Shown: one piece after another, positions 27,913 through 37,022 of the stretch
How the letters are laid out: each line of letters begins with the position of its first letter
Numbering within the stretch: position 1 is the stretch's first letter
NCBI GenBank assembly: GCA_028281025.1
Contig: JANQKR010000027.1
Coordinates: 62,001 to 126,000 of the forward strand
DNA from: Croceivirga sp.
GTDB lineage: Bacteria; Bacteroidota; Bacteroidia; Flavobacteriales; Flavobacteriaceae
Direction of reading: 5' to 3'
Length of the DNA: 64,000 nucleotides
The notes under the pieces: generated by a model
What the model was told of the DNA's origin: nothing
The model's database searches: none
Seen by the model: only the letters and a program-made list of their open reading frames with translations
Program-made: the position numbers and the translations under genes

Positions 27913-28395
27913 ATGGAAAGTCCACCATTTGAAATTGCTGTTATTGGAATGCACAGCATTATTGTCCCCGATCTAATGGCCCTACCTTTTATTGAAAAAG
28001 GGCATTCCAGGGTAAAGGTCAAAGCTACTTTTCAAGATAAATCCATTGAATTTCACGCTGCTTTGCGAAAATATCATGGCCAATACACCATGATGTTCAG
28101 TAAAAACAAGCAAAAGGAATTGGGACTGCTGCCCAATGATCGCTTTACTTTACAGCTGTTTGAGGATACCTCCAAATACGGTGTTGAAGTTCCAGAGGAA
28201 TTTGAAGCAGTAATGCTCAGTGATCACGATGCCCATCAAATTTTTGAATCCTTTACCAAGGGGAAACAACGTGGAATTATTTACATGATCACCAGATTCA
28301 AGGATTCCCAAAAAAAGATTGATAAAACATTGATTCTTTGTGAGAACTTAAAACGTGGAATTCACGACAACCGCGAATTGCTAAAACCTTTTTAA
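27913..28395 (+). CDS. YdeI/OmpD-associated (DUF1905-like) protein
   Basis: A 160-residue cytosolic protein. The first 95 residues resemble DUF1905, a small barrel (FIEKGHSRVKVKATFQDKSI, MMFSKNKQKELGLLPNDR), and the last 60 residues resemble the helical YdeI tail (FESFTKGKQRGIIYMITRFK). Function unknown; relatives are loosely linked to antimicrobial peptide resistance. It stands alone, with about 180 bases of AT-rich DNA upstream and the superoxide dismutase gene 54 bases downstream. Confidence 0.8.
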   Translation: MESPPFEIAVIGMHSIIVPDLMALPFIEKGHSRVKVKATFQDKSIEFHAALRKYHGQYTMMFSKNKQKELGLLPNDRFTLQLFEDTSKYGVEVPEEFEAVMLSDHDAHQIFESFTKGKQRGIIYMITRFKDSQKKIDKTLILCENLKRGIHDNRELLKPF

Positions 28396-28449
28396 GTTGA
28401 CATGGCCTTGATTAATCAGTAACTTAGACCAAAACCTAAAAATGATACT

Positions 28450-29181
28450 ATGAATAAGCGCAAGTTTTTAAAAAATACTGTGGTAGCAACCACTGGACTG
28501 ACGGTGGCCCCTACTATTTTATTGTCCTCTTGTAAAACCGATCCCAAAAAAGAAGAAAAAATGGAGGCTACCCCCGCAACTGCGGTTACAACATTCACCT
28601 TACCGGAGATTCCCTATGGCTATAACGCCTTTCCGGACACCATTGATGCAATGACCATGGAGATCCACCATTCCAAACACCACCAGGGCTATACCAATAA
28701 ATTGAATGCTGCATTGGAAGAAGCAAACATTTCGGGAAAAACGATAGAGGAAATCCTTTCCATGGATAATTTACCGACCGGTATTCGTAACAATGGGGGC
28801 GGCTACTACAACCACACCCTTTATTGGGATATTTTGACCCCTGGAAATTCAGGTATGAGTGATGATTTAAAGGCGCAAATCGTGAAGGACTTTGGCTCCG
28901 AGGAGTCCTTCAAGAATGAATTGGCAGATGCTGGGGCCAAGAGATTTGGATCGGGATGGGCCTGGGTATGCCAGGATAGTGACAAAAAACTTCATATTTG
29001 CTCAACGCCAAATCAGGATAATCCATTAATGGCAGTTGCCGAAAGAATGGGGACGCCGATTTTGGGAATTGATGTATGGGAACATGCGTACTACCTAAAA
29101 TATCAGAACAAGCGTGGTGACTATTTAAAGAATATCATCAAAATCATTAACTGGGATAAGGTCGAATCAAGAATTTCTTGA
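28450..29181 (+). CDS. Exported Fe/Mn superoxide dismutase, lipoprotein-like
   Basis: A 243-residue superoxide dismutase converting superoxide to peroxide and oxygen. Metal ligands lie in MEIHHSKHHQGY, GGGYYNHTLYW and GIDVWEHAYYLKY (Asp and His). STPNQDNPL carries the Gln position typical of Mn-type enzymes, so Mn or cambialistic use is likely. The N-terminus is odd: NKRKFLKN resembles a KR-type Tat signal, and LLSSC puts a lipobox Cys at residue 28, then a charged linker to residue 50. This predicts a membrane-anchored, extracytoplasmic enzyme. A terminator follows. Confidence 0.93.
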   Translation: MNKRKFLKNTVVATTGLTVAPTILLSSCKTDPKKEEKMEATPATAVTTFTLPEIPYGYNAFPDTIDAMTMEIHHSKHHQGYTNKLNAALEEANISGKTIEEILSMDNLPTGIRNNGGGYYNHTLYWDILTPGNSGMSDDLKAQIVKDFGSEESFKNELADAGAKRFGSGWAWVCQDSDKKLHICSTPNQDNPLMAVAERMGTPILGIDVWEHAYYLKYQNKRGDYLKNIIKIINWDKVESRIS

Positions 29182-29215
29182 TTCCAACAAACTCATTTCG
29201 AATAATTTCATCTTT

Positions 29216-29240
29216 AAAAGCTGCTTCTTAAGCGGCTTTT
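29216..29240 (+). terminator. Rho-independent terminator
   Basis: AAAAGCTGCT (29216-29225) pairs with AGCGGCTTTT (29231-29240) with one G-T pair and a 5-base loop, followed by more T. It ends the superoxide dismutase transcript and reaches the stop of the convergent permease gene, so it may work in both directions. Confidence 0.85.
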
Positions 29241-31796
29241 TTAGCTCAATTCCTTACGGAGCACCACCAATGGTGAGCTTTGTACCACGGTACGGCTGTT
29301 CAACAATCCAATAAGAAGTACCAGAGCAGTAATACCGGGCAAAACCAAAACGAAAGGTGCCAATGAGGGTACAAAAGGGGTTTCAAAAACAAATTGGGCC
29401 AATAAAAAGCTGCCCAAAAGTGCCAGCACAATTCCCATGGCACTGCCCAAAAAGCCCAAATACAGATATTCCAAGGCCGTAATTTTCAAGATTTGCCTGT
29501 CCTTGGCCCCCAGGGTACGTAGCAGCACGCTCTCCTTCATACGTTGGTACTTACTGGTCCTTACCGACCCAATGAGTACAATGATTCCCGTAAGGATGCT
29601 GAAAAATGCCATAAAGTTGATGACCCAAGAAATTTTATTCAAAATATCCTCAATCACCGAAATCACTTGCCGCAAATCAATGATGGATACTGTTGGGAAA
29701 AGTCGCACCAATTGACGTTGCAATTTGGCCGAACTGATGGCATCCGGGGTATAGGTGGTCAAAACATGAAATTGGGGAGCGTTTTCCAAAACACCGGAGG
29801 GGAACAAAATCGAAAAATTAATTTGCATCCTGGCCCAGTCCACCTCCCGCAAGTGGGCCACAATTGTTTTCATGAGTACCCCCTGGACATTGAATACAAT
29901 GATATCCCCTAAGGCCACTTCGGCATCATCGGCCACATTTTGGGCCAAAGAAATGGGTATGTATCCCTCTTTTTGAATTTTGGCAGGCCAATCCCCGCCC
30001 TTTGTGGTTTCCGAAGCTATCAATGAATCCCGATAGGTAACCCGAAATTCGTGGTGCAATACCCATGAATTTAGGGTCGAAGTGGTGTCCAAAATAATTT
30101 CGCGAACAGCCTTGTCCTTTATCTGTTGCATTCGCATCGTAATGATGGGAATGTTGTTCAACACCTCCCTGCCAGAGTTGGAAATACTGGCCACTGCAGC
30201 CTCGCGCTGCTCCGTTTGCACGTCCATAAGAATGAGATTGGGTGTTTGGGAGGACGTCTCCAATGAAGTTCGCGCCAACAGGATATCTTTGGTGAAGTAC
30301 AATGTACTGATCAGAAAAGTGCCCACCCCAATGGCCAAAATCAATACCGTGGTCTGATTGTTGGGGCGATATAGGTTCAATAAGCTTTGCCTTGCCGTAA
30401 AACCCCAGGAAGCCGGGAAAAACCGCTTGATGAGCCGCATAAAAAATGTTGCCAAACCACCCAGCACAGTAAAAACGACCAGAATTGCCAATACAAAGAA
30501 AAAAGCATATATCGCATCGCCCAACAGCCAGAAGGCAAAGGCGAATACAAAGACCAGGATTGCCGTAAAAACCAAGATCATGGGACCTCGGGACTTTTTG
30601 GGTAAGTCTTCCTCAACCCGCAATACCTGCAAGGGAGAAACGTACCACGTTCCCAAAAGAGGGGTCAGCGCAAACAAAACGGACATCAGGACCCCTAAAA
30701 CCAGGCCGATCAAAATAGCACCCAAAGCAAGGCTGATCTCTACATCGAATGGCAGAAAATCCTTTAAAAGGAGTGGAAAGGTCTGCTGTAGTGCCAGTCC
30801 TGCCAACACCCCCATCAACCCACCCAAGAATCCCATTCCGGCTATTTGTATGAGAAAGATGAGAAAAGTTTGTTTTCTGGTGGCCCCAATACATTTCAAC
30901 ACCGCTACGGAGCGTAATTTTTCCTTGATATGGATATGAACGGAACTGGCAATACCCACACAGCCCAATAATAACGCAATAAAAGCGACCAGATTCAGGA
31001 ATTTACCAAAGTTATCATAACTTCTACCCAGTCGTTGCCCAGTTGAAACATGGGTGTCCAAATCCGCATTCTCGGCGTCCAACAAGGGATCGACGAGCTT
31101 ATCCAATTCCCTAAGGTCCTGATCCTCTTTGGCCACAAAATAATAATCATAGCCCACCCTACTCCCGGTCTGAATAAGACCCGTTTCGTCTACCATGCGC
31201 TCTGGTATCCATACGGGTGGGGCTATAGAGGCACCTACACCCCCCGTCCCCGGCGCAGAGATCAGTTTCCCCACTATGGGGAACAGAACATTCCCAATCT
31301 TGATACTATCCCCAAGCTTTGCATCAAACTGTAACATTAAGGTGGCATCCACTAGGGCTCCTTCTTTTTCTTGATAGGATGTAGCCGCCGAAAGGGGCTG
31401 TGTCTCCAATTCCCCATAAAAAGGATAGGCTCCTTGCACACCTTTGACCCCAATTAATCGGGCATCCCCTGTTTTTGGAAAAAGTCCCATGGAGGGGAAA
31501 TTAATCGACTTTGCTTGCGCCCCGCCCAGGGAATCCATAATGGCCAGGACCCTTTCATTGGCAGGTTGGTTACTGTCAATTAGAAAGTCCGCCCCCATTA
31601 GGGCCTTGGATTGCAGGGTAATGTTCTCCTTGAGGTTGGCACTGAAGGATTGTATGGACACCACAGCTGCAATTCCCAGGATTATTGACCCCATAAAAAG
31701 CAGCAATCGTTTCCCACTGGCCCTGCTGTCCCGCCAAGCCATCCTAAAAAGCCATTGCCAGCCCGATCTTGATCTGATGGGTTTATCTAAATTCAC
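29241..31796 (-). CDS. YbbP-type ABC transporter permease (FtsX family)
   Basis: An 851-residue permease with the FtsX/MacB core duplicated: about ten transmembrane segments, an N-terminal segment (GKRLLLFMGSIILGIAAVVS), large extracytoplasmic domains, and FtsX helices such as FGKFLNLVAFIALLLGCVGIA and NFMAFFSILTGIIVLIGSVR in part. This layout is that of E. coli YbbP. It overlaps the ATPase gene by 4 bases (ATGA). The complex probably exports or extracts lipophilic molecules or acts on envelope enzymes; no substrate is established. Confidence 0.9.
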   Translation of the reverse strand: MNLDKPIRSRSGWQWLFRMAWRDSRASGKRLLLFMGSIILGIAAVVSIQSFSANLKENITLQSKALMGADFLIDSNQPANERVLAIMDSLGGAQAKSINFPSMGLFPKTGDARLIGVKGVQGAYPFYGELETQPLSAATSYQEKEGALVDATLMLQFDAKLGDSIKIGNVLFPIVGKLISAPGTGGVGASIAPPVWIPERMVDETGLIQTGSRVGYDYYFVAKEDQDLRELDKLVDPLLDAENADLDTHVSTGQRLGRSYDNFGKFLNLVAFIALLLGCVGIASSVHIHIKEKLRSVAVLKCIGATRKQTFLIFLIQIAGMGFLGGLMGVLAGLALQQTFPLLLKDFLPFDVEISLALGAILIGLVLGVLMSVLFALTPLLGTWYVSPLQVLRVEEDLPKKSRGPMILVFTAILVFVFAFAFWLLGDAIYAFFFVLAILVVFTVLGGLATFFMRLIKRFFPASWGFTARQSLLNLYRPNNQTTVLILAIGVGTFLISTLYFTKDILLARTSLETSSQTPNLILMDVQTEQREAAVASISNSGREVLNNIPIITMRMQQIKDKAVREIILDTTSTLNSWVLHHEFRVTYRDSLIASETTKGGDWPAKIQKEGYIPISLAQNVADDAEVALGDIIVFNVQGVLMKTIVAHLREVDWARMQINFSILFPSGVLENAPQFHVLTTYTPDAISSAKLQRQLVRLFPTVSIIDLRQVISVIEDILNKISWVINFMAFFSILTGIIVLIGSVRTSKYQRMKESVLLRTLGAKDRQILKITALEYLYLGFLGSAMGIVLALLGSFLLAQFVFETPFVPSLAPFVLVLPGITALVLLIGLLNSRTVVQSSPLVVLRKELS

Positions 31797-32482
31797 ACCG
31801 ATGCCGTTAACTCATTAGAAAACACTTTGCCGCCCTTTAAACGTAAAATTCGTTGGTTGCGTCGTGCCAATTCCATGTCGTGGGTCACAATGACCAAGGT
31901 CGTTCCCGCTTCTTCGTTGAGTTCAAACAGCAATTTCACCACCTTATCACCCGTTTCTTGATCCAGATTACCTGTAGGTTCATCCGCAAAGAGGATGGAG
32001 GGCTTGGCGGAAAAGGCCCTTGCCAGGGCTACCCGTTGTTGTTCCCCACCGGACAGTTGCGAAGGATAATGATGGAAACGATTCTTAAGACCCACCTTGT
32101 CCAGGAGTTCCATTCCAATGGAGCCAGGGTTTTTAACACCCTGTAATTCCAAGGGAACCACTACATTTTCCAGGGCACTTAGGGTAGGTAACAATTGAAA
32201 GTTTTGGAAAATGAACCCTACCTCCTGATTTCGCAATAGGGCCAATCCGTCCTCGCTCAAGCCCCCTAGATCGCGACCGCAAAGTTCAACGGTACCGGTA
32301 TCCGGTCGGTCCAATCCGGCACAAAGGCCCAGTAACGTGGTCTTACCACTTCCGGAAGGCCCCACAATGGCAAAGGTTTCCCCTTCATTGATGCTAAAGG
32401 AGACATCCTCAAGAACGGTTAATTCTTTGGAACCACTGGTATAGCTCTTCCCAAGATGACTCACGTTTAATATCTTTGACAT
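31793..32482 (-). CDS. YbbA/LolD-type ABC transporter ATPase
   Basis: A 229-residue nucleotide-binding subunit. Walker A is [10 protein letters not shown], the Q-loop is in [19 protein letters not shown], the signature is [14 protein letters not shown], Walker B is [13 protein letters not shown] and the switch His is in VIVTHD. The MacB/LolD/YbbA group pairs with FtsX-like permeases, in agreement with the overlapping downstream gene. ATG at 32482 ([14 protein letters not shown]) matches family N-termini; upstream starts at 32500 and 32548 add non-conserved residues. It is divergent from the esterase gene with 71 bases between. Confidence 0.93.
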   Translation of the reverse strand: MSKILNVSHLGKSYTSGSKELTVLEDVSFSINEGETFAIVGPSGSGKTTLLGLCAGLDRPDTGTVELCGRDLGGLSEDGLALLRNQEVGFIFQNFQLLPTLSALENVVVPLELQGVKNPGSIGMELLDKVGLKNRFHHYPSQLSGGEQQRVALARAFSAKPSILFADEPTGNLDQETGDKVVKLLFELNEEAGTTLVIVTHDMELARRNQRILRLKGGKVFSNELTASV

Positions 32483-32553
32483 AGCTGTTTTTTTTTCCAT
32501 TCGGATGAAATGGGAAAATAGGCAAATGATTTCGATTTTTACATTCAAGTACT

Positions 32554-33243
32554 ATGCGTAGCCTCTTAAAATTTCGTTATTTTTTTCTGCTCCTTCTCTT
32601 TGTGCATTGCAAGGAAGCGCCAAAGTCAATTCAGGGCCCTTCCGTGTCCGAAAGTGATGGGGAAAATGTTGAAATAACAGGGAATCAAGATGAACAAGTT
32701 ATTTTGTTTTTTGGGGATAGCCTCACGGCAGGTTATGGCATTGAACTTGAGGAAGCGTTTCCGGCACTTATCCAGCAACGTTTGGATTCCCTTAATTTGG
32801 CGTACACTGTAATCAATTCGGGATTGAGTGGGGAGACCACTTCGGGGGGATTGAATAGAATCAATTGGGTCATCAACCAAAAAGTAGATGTATTTGTACT
32901 GGAATTAGGAGCAAATGATGGCTTAAGGGGTATCCCCCTTGACCAAACCAGGAGTAATCTGCAAGCAATCATCGACTATGTGAAAAAGAAGGATCCGGAG
33001 ACTATAATTGTTCTTGCGGGAATGCAGATTCCACCCAATATGGGTCCGGAATACACCAGTGAATTCCGAAGCATCTTTCCAGAATTGGCCCAAAAAAACC
33101 AAATTCCACTTATTCCCTTTTTGTTGGAGGGAGTGGCGGGTATACCTGAACTGAACCTAGAGGATGGTATCCATCCCACCCCCGAAGGTCACAAACTGGT
33201 TCGGGAAAACGTTTGGGAGGTGATGAAAGATGTCCTCAAATAA
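32554..33243 (+). CDS. TesA-like SGNH arylesterase/lysophospholipase, lipoprotein
   Basis: A 229-residue GDSL/SGNH hydrolase. Block I is FFGDSLTAGYG (Ser56), block II the Gly in GLSGETTSGG, block III ELGANDGLRG, block V DGIHPTPEGH with the catalytic Asp and His. Lipobox FVHC places a lipid-modified Cys at residue 19, so it is membrane anchored outside the cytosol. E. coli TesA is an acyl-CoA thioesterase and lysophospholipase; here activity on membrane lipids is likely. It is divergent from the YbbA/YbbP genes, as tesA is in E. coli. Confidence 0.92.
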   Translation: MRSLLKFRYFFLLLLFVHCKEAPKSIQGPSVSESDGENVEITGNQDEQVILFFGDSLTAGYGIELEEAFPALIQQRLDSLNLAYTVINSGLSGETTSGGLNRINWVINQKVDVFVLELGANDGLRGIPLDQTRSNLQAIIDYVKKKDPETIIVLAGMQIPPNMGPEYTSEFRSIFPELAQKNQIPLIPFLLEGVAGIPELNLEDGIHPTPEGHKLVRENVWEVMKDVLK

Positions 33244-33277
33244 AGCTTCATCAAAGCAAAAGTCAAAAAAACATCAA

Positions 33278-33838
33278 ATGGACCATACTACCGGACTTCT
33301 TCTAGTTGATATTCAGAAGGGATTGGACGATTGGGAATTCTATGGCGGAAATAGGAATAATTTGACCGCAGAACAAAATGCATCAAAGATTTTGCAAGCC
33401 TGGCGTAAAAGGGCTTGGCCCGTCTTCCATGTCCAACATAGTTCCATGAACCCAGAATCCCCTTTACACGCCTCAAAACCAGGTTTTCAAATCAAGGAAG
33501 AGGTGATGCCCCTGGCCAATGAGCCGGTAATCACAAAAAATGTGAACAGCGCCTTTATTGGAACGGATTTGGAACAAAACCTAAAGGAAATACGAATCGA
33601 TACCTTGGTCATAGTTGGTCTAACCACCAATCATTGTATCTCAACAACTACCAGAATGGCCTCAAACCTTGGGTTCCAAACGTATCTGGTATCAGATGCT
33701 ACGGCAACCTTTGATAGAAAGGGATTGGATGGCGGCATTTTCGAAGCCGAGTTGATTCACCAAACCTGTCTGGCGAACCTGAATGAAGAATTTGCAACGA
33801 TAGTAAGCACGGCGGGATTACTTAAAACAATGGCATAG
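33278..33838 (+). CDS. Isochorismatase-family cysteine hydrolase
   Basis: A 186-residue alpha/beta hydrolase of the isochorismatase-like family. The catalytic triad is Asp in GLLLVDIQKGL, Lys in VITKNVNSAF and Cys in GLTTNHCISTTTRMA. Family members hydrolyse amides, N-carbamoyl compounds or isochorismate, so the substrate is open. ATG 33278 is preferred: a start at 33230 would overlap the esterase gene by 14 bases and add a Lys/Ser-rich stretch. It follows the esterase gene by 34 bases and is probably co-transcribed. A terminator lies downstream. Confidence 0.88.
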   Translation: MDHTTGLLLVDIQKGLDDWEFYGGNRNNLTAEQNASKILQAWRKRAWPVFHVQHSSMNPESPLHASKPGFQIKEEVMPLANEPVITKNVNSAFIGTDLEQNLKEIRIDTLVIVGLTTNHCISTTTRMASNLGFQTYLVSDATATFDRKGLDGGIFEAELIHQTCLANLNEEFATIVSTAGLLKTMA

Positions 33839-33883
33839 AACCCATTTAGACCTTTTAAATCGCTAAATGCATTCATGAAAAAA

Positions 33884-33909
33884 CCGCCCTAAACTACTAC
33901 GGGCGGCTT
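33884..33909. terminator. Bidirectional terminator between convergent genes
   Basis: CCGCCC (33884-33889) pairs with GGGCGG (33901-33906), flanked by A-rich sequence on the left and CTTCTT on the right. It sits between the convergent cysteine hydrolase and OmpW genes and can end both transcripts. Confidence 0.75.
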
Positions 33910-33930
33910 CTTACTCCATGTGAACAAAAC

Positions 33931-34578
33931 CTAAAGCTTAATACCCACGCCAAATCCAAAAATCCATGGATTAATGTCCACTTCAGCGTCAACGACTGCA
34001 CCCAAAACCGTAGTGGCATCAACGGTTGCATCCGTACCTAAGAACAGTTTTTTAACATCAACGTTCAAAAACCATTTGTCGTTTAACATAAAATCAAATC
34101 CTCCTTGTAGCGCAAAGCCTACAGAGGTGTCATAGTCAACATCATCCGCAGTTGGACCTTCATCTACATTATAAAACAAGGTTAGATTTGGTCCTGCTCC
34201 TACATAAGGTACAAAATTCCCTCCGGTAAAGTGATATTGTGCAGTCAACGTTGGGGGCAAAAGCCATACACTTCCCAGGTCGATATCATCTGCCGCTGTG
34301 CCAATGGCTTCAACATCGTGTTTGGCCGTGGCCAAAATAAGCTCCACGGACCAATTCTTATCAAAGAAATAGGTAATGTCGAATTCCGGAACGACCGCGG
34401 TGGAAATGGACACATCACCGCCAATGGCTTCAATATCCGCGCTCTCATCGGGGGTAACCACGATTCCCCTTAGTCTAAACTGCCATCTACTGAAGTCCCC
34501 ATCCGTACTGGTATCCTGGGCAGTAAGGCTTGAAAGGGCCAATAGTGCTGGCAACAAAAAAATAACTACTCTTTCCAT
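33931..34578 (-). CDS. OmpW-family outer-membrane protein
   Basis: A 215-residue beta-barrel with signal peptide (MERVVIFLLPALLALSSLTAQ). OmpW features: RWQFRLRGIVVTPDES, FDITYFFDKNWSVELILATAK in part, LLPPTLTAQYHFTG, VPYVGAGPNLTLFYN, KWFLNVDVKKLFLGTDAT and the terminal PWIFGFGVGIKL, whose final aromatic/hydrophobic strand suits outer-membrane assembly. OmpW is an eight-stranded barrel with a hydrophobic channel. ATG 34578 gives the signal peptide; the longer frame to 34764 is not supported. About 280 bases separate it from the divergent DUF547 gene. Confidence 0.93.
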   Translation of the reverse strand: MERVVIFLLPALLALSSLTAQDTSTDGDFSRWQFRLRGIVVTPDESADIEAIGGDVSISTAVVPEFDITYFFDKNWSVELILATAKHDVEAIGTAADDIDLGSVWLLPPTLTAQYHFTGGNFVPYVGAGPNLTLFYNVDEGPTADDVDYDTSVGFALQGGFDFMLNDKWFLNVDVKKLFLGTDATVDATTVLGAVVDAEVDINPWIFGFGVGIKL

Positions 34579-34859
34579 GTATTGTATTTTAGAATTGGGC
34601 AAATCTAAAATTGGCCAAACAAAGAAAATATGACGCATATCATTGTTAATCGGTCCGGTTTTGTATACCAATTTAGAGCTGCCTTCAATTGCTGCCATTG
34701 GATACCAAGGGAACGCGAACAATATGGGTAAGCTAGGGCGGAATTCCGGTACCCGTCCCATCACTTTTTGAATTGGGAAGGTTTTGGATGTTGGTATTTA
34801 GTTTGAATGAAAGCCCAAAGGCAAAGCATCGACAAAGTTGAAGAGTTAAAGGTCAAGAG

Positions 34860-35675
34860 TTGGGAAGAAGCATCAAAAATACAGTTTCAGGATTCCCTAT
34901 TTTACTACTAGTCGCTGTAGTGTTGTTCAGTTGCCATGAAGGTGGAAAAGTCCCTTCGGGGCATTTTTCAAGTCCCCGTACGGATTTTACGGAACTTTCA
35001 GTGGAGTTCTTGCAGCAAATCAAAGCAGGCAAGGATACGCGATTGATACAGGACCGATTGGCAAATACCTCCATAGTGTCCCTCAAAAACAACCTCAAAA
35101 CCGATGCACAACGGTTCGCCTTTTGGGTCAATGTGTATAATGCCTATATTCTGGTGATATTACGGGAACATCCCCAATACTACGATGACCGAAGCGATTT
35201 TTTTTCCAGGGAGCAGATTCCAATCGCGGGTGAAAAAGTGTCCTTTGCCACCATTGAACATGGCATTCTCAGAAGATCCCAATGGGATAAGGGTTTGGGG
35301 TATGTTAGAAAGTGGTTTCCCAGTAAATTTGAACGAAACTTTCGTGTAGAAAAAAAGGATTATCGTATCCATTTTGCACTTAACTGCGGCGCCAGGGACT
35401 GCCCTCCGGTTGCCCTTTATACACCTGAACGCATTGAAGGGCAGTTTACCAAAGGAACGGCCCGCTACCTGGAGCGTACCACGGAATACAATGCCTCCCA
35501 AAACAAGGTCAAGGTAACCGCTTTGTTTAGTTGGTTCAGGGGGGATTTCGGTGGCAAAAGCGGGGTCAAAAAAATATTGGAATCCCACAATCTGGTACCA
35601 TCTGCAAAAAAAGTGAAACTCCATCATAAAAATTACGACTGGACGCTGGATCTGGACAATTTTATTGAACTGTAA
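34860..35675 (+). CDS. DUF547 lipoprotein
   Basis: A 271-residue protein with lipobox LFSC (Cys25), so a likely lipoprotein. DUF547 features: RFAFWVNVYNAYILVIL, the His-containing FATIEHGILRR, and HFALNCGARDCPPVALYTPE, whose Asn-Cys-Gly and Cys suggest a thiol-protease-like fold. Function is not known. No ATG is available between the upstream stop and the conserved region; TTG at 34860 is the best start. Confidence 0.85.
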   Translation: MGRSIKNTVSGFPILLLVAVVLFSCHEGGKVPSGHFSSPRTDFTELSVEFLQQIKAGKDTRLIQDRLANTSIVSLKNNLKTDAQRFAFWVNVYNAYILVILREHPQYYDDRSDFFSREQIPIAGEKVSFATIEHGILRRSQWDKGLGYVRKWFPSKFERNFRVEKKDYRIHFALNCGARDCPPVALYTPERIEGQFTKGTARYLERTTEYNASQNKVKVTALFSWFRGDFGGKSGVKKILESHNLVPSAKKVKLHHKNYDWTLDLDNFIEL

Positions 35676-35751
35676 ACTTGTTAAAAAAAAATTGGCAACA
35701 TCGTTCAGAGGGTAAAAATTAAAGGTACTTTCGTAGTAAATTTCTTAGACC

Positions 35752-36939
35752 GTGAATCCTTCGGCCTCAGGGTGGATCAACAAGTTTGGGCACATCAGTA
35801 CCAGTGGTAATGCCAAGTATACCAGTTACGAAGCGCTTTACCATGATTTACTGAAAAACGGATTTATTTATGGAATTCACCTATCCGTCCCCACATTCAT
35901 AAAGACCGAGCATCCCTATACCGAGGATGAGGTGGCCAAAACCAATCTATTGACAGCCCTTTATTTTTCCTATGTTTTTGAAACTGGGAAAAATGATTTT
36001 AACACTTTTGTTGAAACGGTCTTTGAATACTACACCTCTTTGGAGGTGGGCAAGATTTCTTTCTTGAACAAAATCCTGAGCGGAAAGAAAACCGAATCGC
36101 AACTGGAAAAATTACTGGATTCAAGAATTTACCTCAACGGAAGTGCTTTTAACCGTGCTTTTGGTAACAGCCTGACCAACTCCCTACTCTACATTGATAT
36201 CCTTATTTTTAGAAGATATCTTCAAAACCATGCCGACCTTATTTCCCATGCCCAGTTGCTGGAATACGTAACCATCAACATTGGGTACCAAGCACTCAAC
36301 TCCAAGGAAATGCAGGAAAGCGATGCCAAATTAATGCAGCTTCTGGCTTCCTCATTGACCTATGTTGATCTAAATGAGACACGCTTTAGGGAAAGCCATA
36401 CCCAACTTTTGCAACAACATTTTAATACTTGCGAAAAGGATTACCTCATGGATATTGCCTGTTTGACCGTATGGGAAGATGCCAACCTGGAGCAAAAGGA
36501 ATCCACCTTTATTTATGAGATTGGATCCGTACTGGACAAGGGTCCAAATGAGATAAGGACAGCACTGAAAAATGTGGTGGAATTTTTCGATAAGAACAAG
36601 GAAAAAATTCCTTATTTAAAGGATGCCAATTTAGCCTCAAAATTTTACGAGGGCATGACAAAAAATGTCAGCAAGTTAATTTTGAGAAATAGCAAACGGC
36701 TCAAAAAAGAACTCTCGGAAAGTAGGGAATTGGTTGCGCTATTGACCAAGTCCGCAACCCAGGATTTAAGCGCGGAAGAGCGAAAAAAAATTCAGCAACA
36801 GCTTCTGGATATTTTTAAGACCATCCCTTCCTTGGCCATTTTTATGTTACCTGGGGGAGCGGTGCTATTGCCAATTTTTATTAAATTGATCCCTAAGTTG
36901 TTGCCCTCTGCTTTTGACGACAACAGAGTGGAGGACTAA
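35752..36939 (+). CDS. LETM1-related biofilm-associated protein
   Basis: A 395-residue mostly helical protein. The C-terminal segment IQQQLLDIFKTIPSLAIFML followed by PGGAVLLPIFIKLIPKLLPS is the LETM1-like hydrophobic region; the rest is the flavobacterial extension beginning NPSASGWINKFG. The family was named after a biofilm phenotype in Flavobacterium; mitochondrial LETM1 is an ion exchanger, but transport is unproven here. Start is GTG at 35752; no nearer ATG keeps the conserved N-terminus. The next genes are on the other strand. Confidence 0.87.
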   Translation: MNPSASGWINKFGHISTSGNAKYTSYEALYHDLLKNGFIYGIHLSVPTFIKTEHPYTEDEVAKTNLLTALYFSYVFETGKNDFNTFVETVFEYYTSLEVGKISFLNKILSGKKTESQLEKLLDSRIYLNGSAFNRAFGNSLTNSLLYIDILIFRRYLQNHADLISHAQLLEYVTINIGYQALNSKEMQESDAKLMQLLASSLTYVDLNETRFRESHTQLLQQHFNTCEKDYLMDIACLTVWEDANLEQKESTFIYEIGSVLDKGPNEIRTALKNVVEFFDKNKEKIPYLKDANLASKFYEGMTKNVSKLILRNSKRLKKELSESRELVALLTKSATQDLSAEERKKIQQQLLDIFKTIPSLAIFMLPGGAVLLPIFIKLIPKLLPSAFDDNRVED

Positions 36940-37022
36940 AGGCCGAAAATCAGTCAAAAACGTGGTATAAGAAAAATCTATGGTGGAAATCAATTATCTG
37001 TTTACCAGATTTTTAATATACC

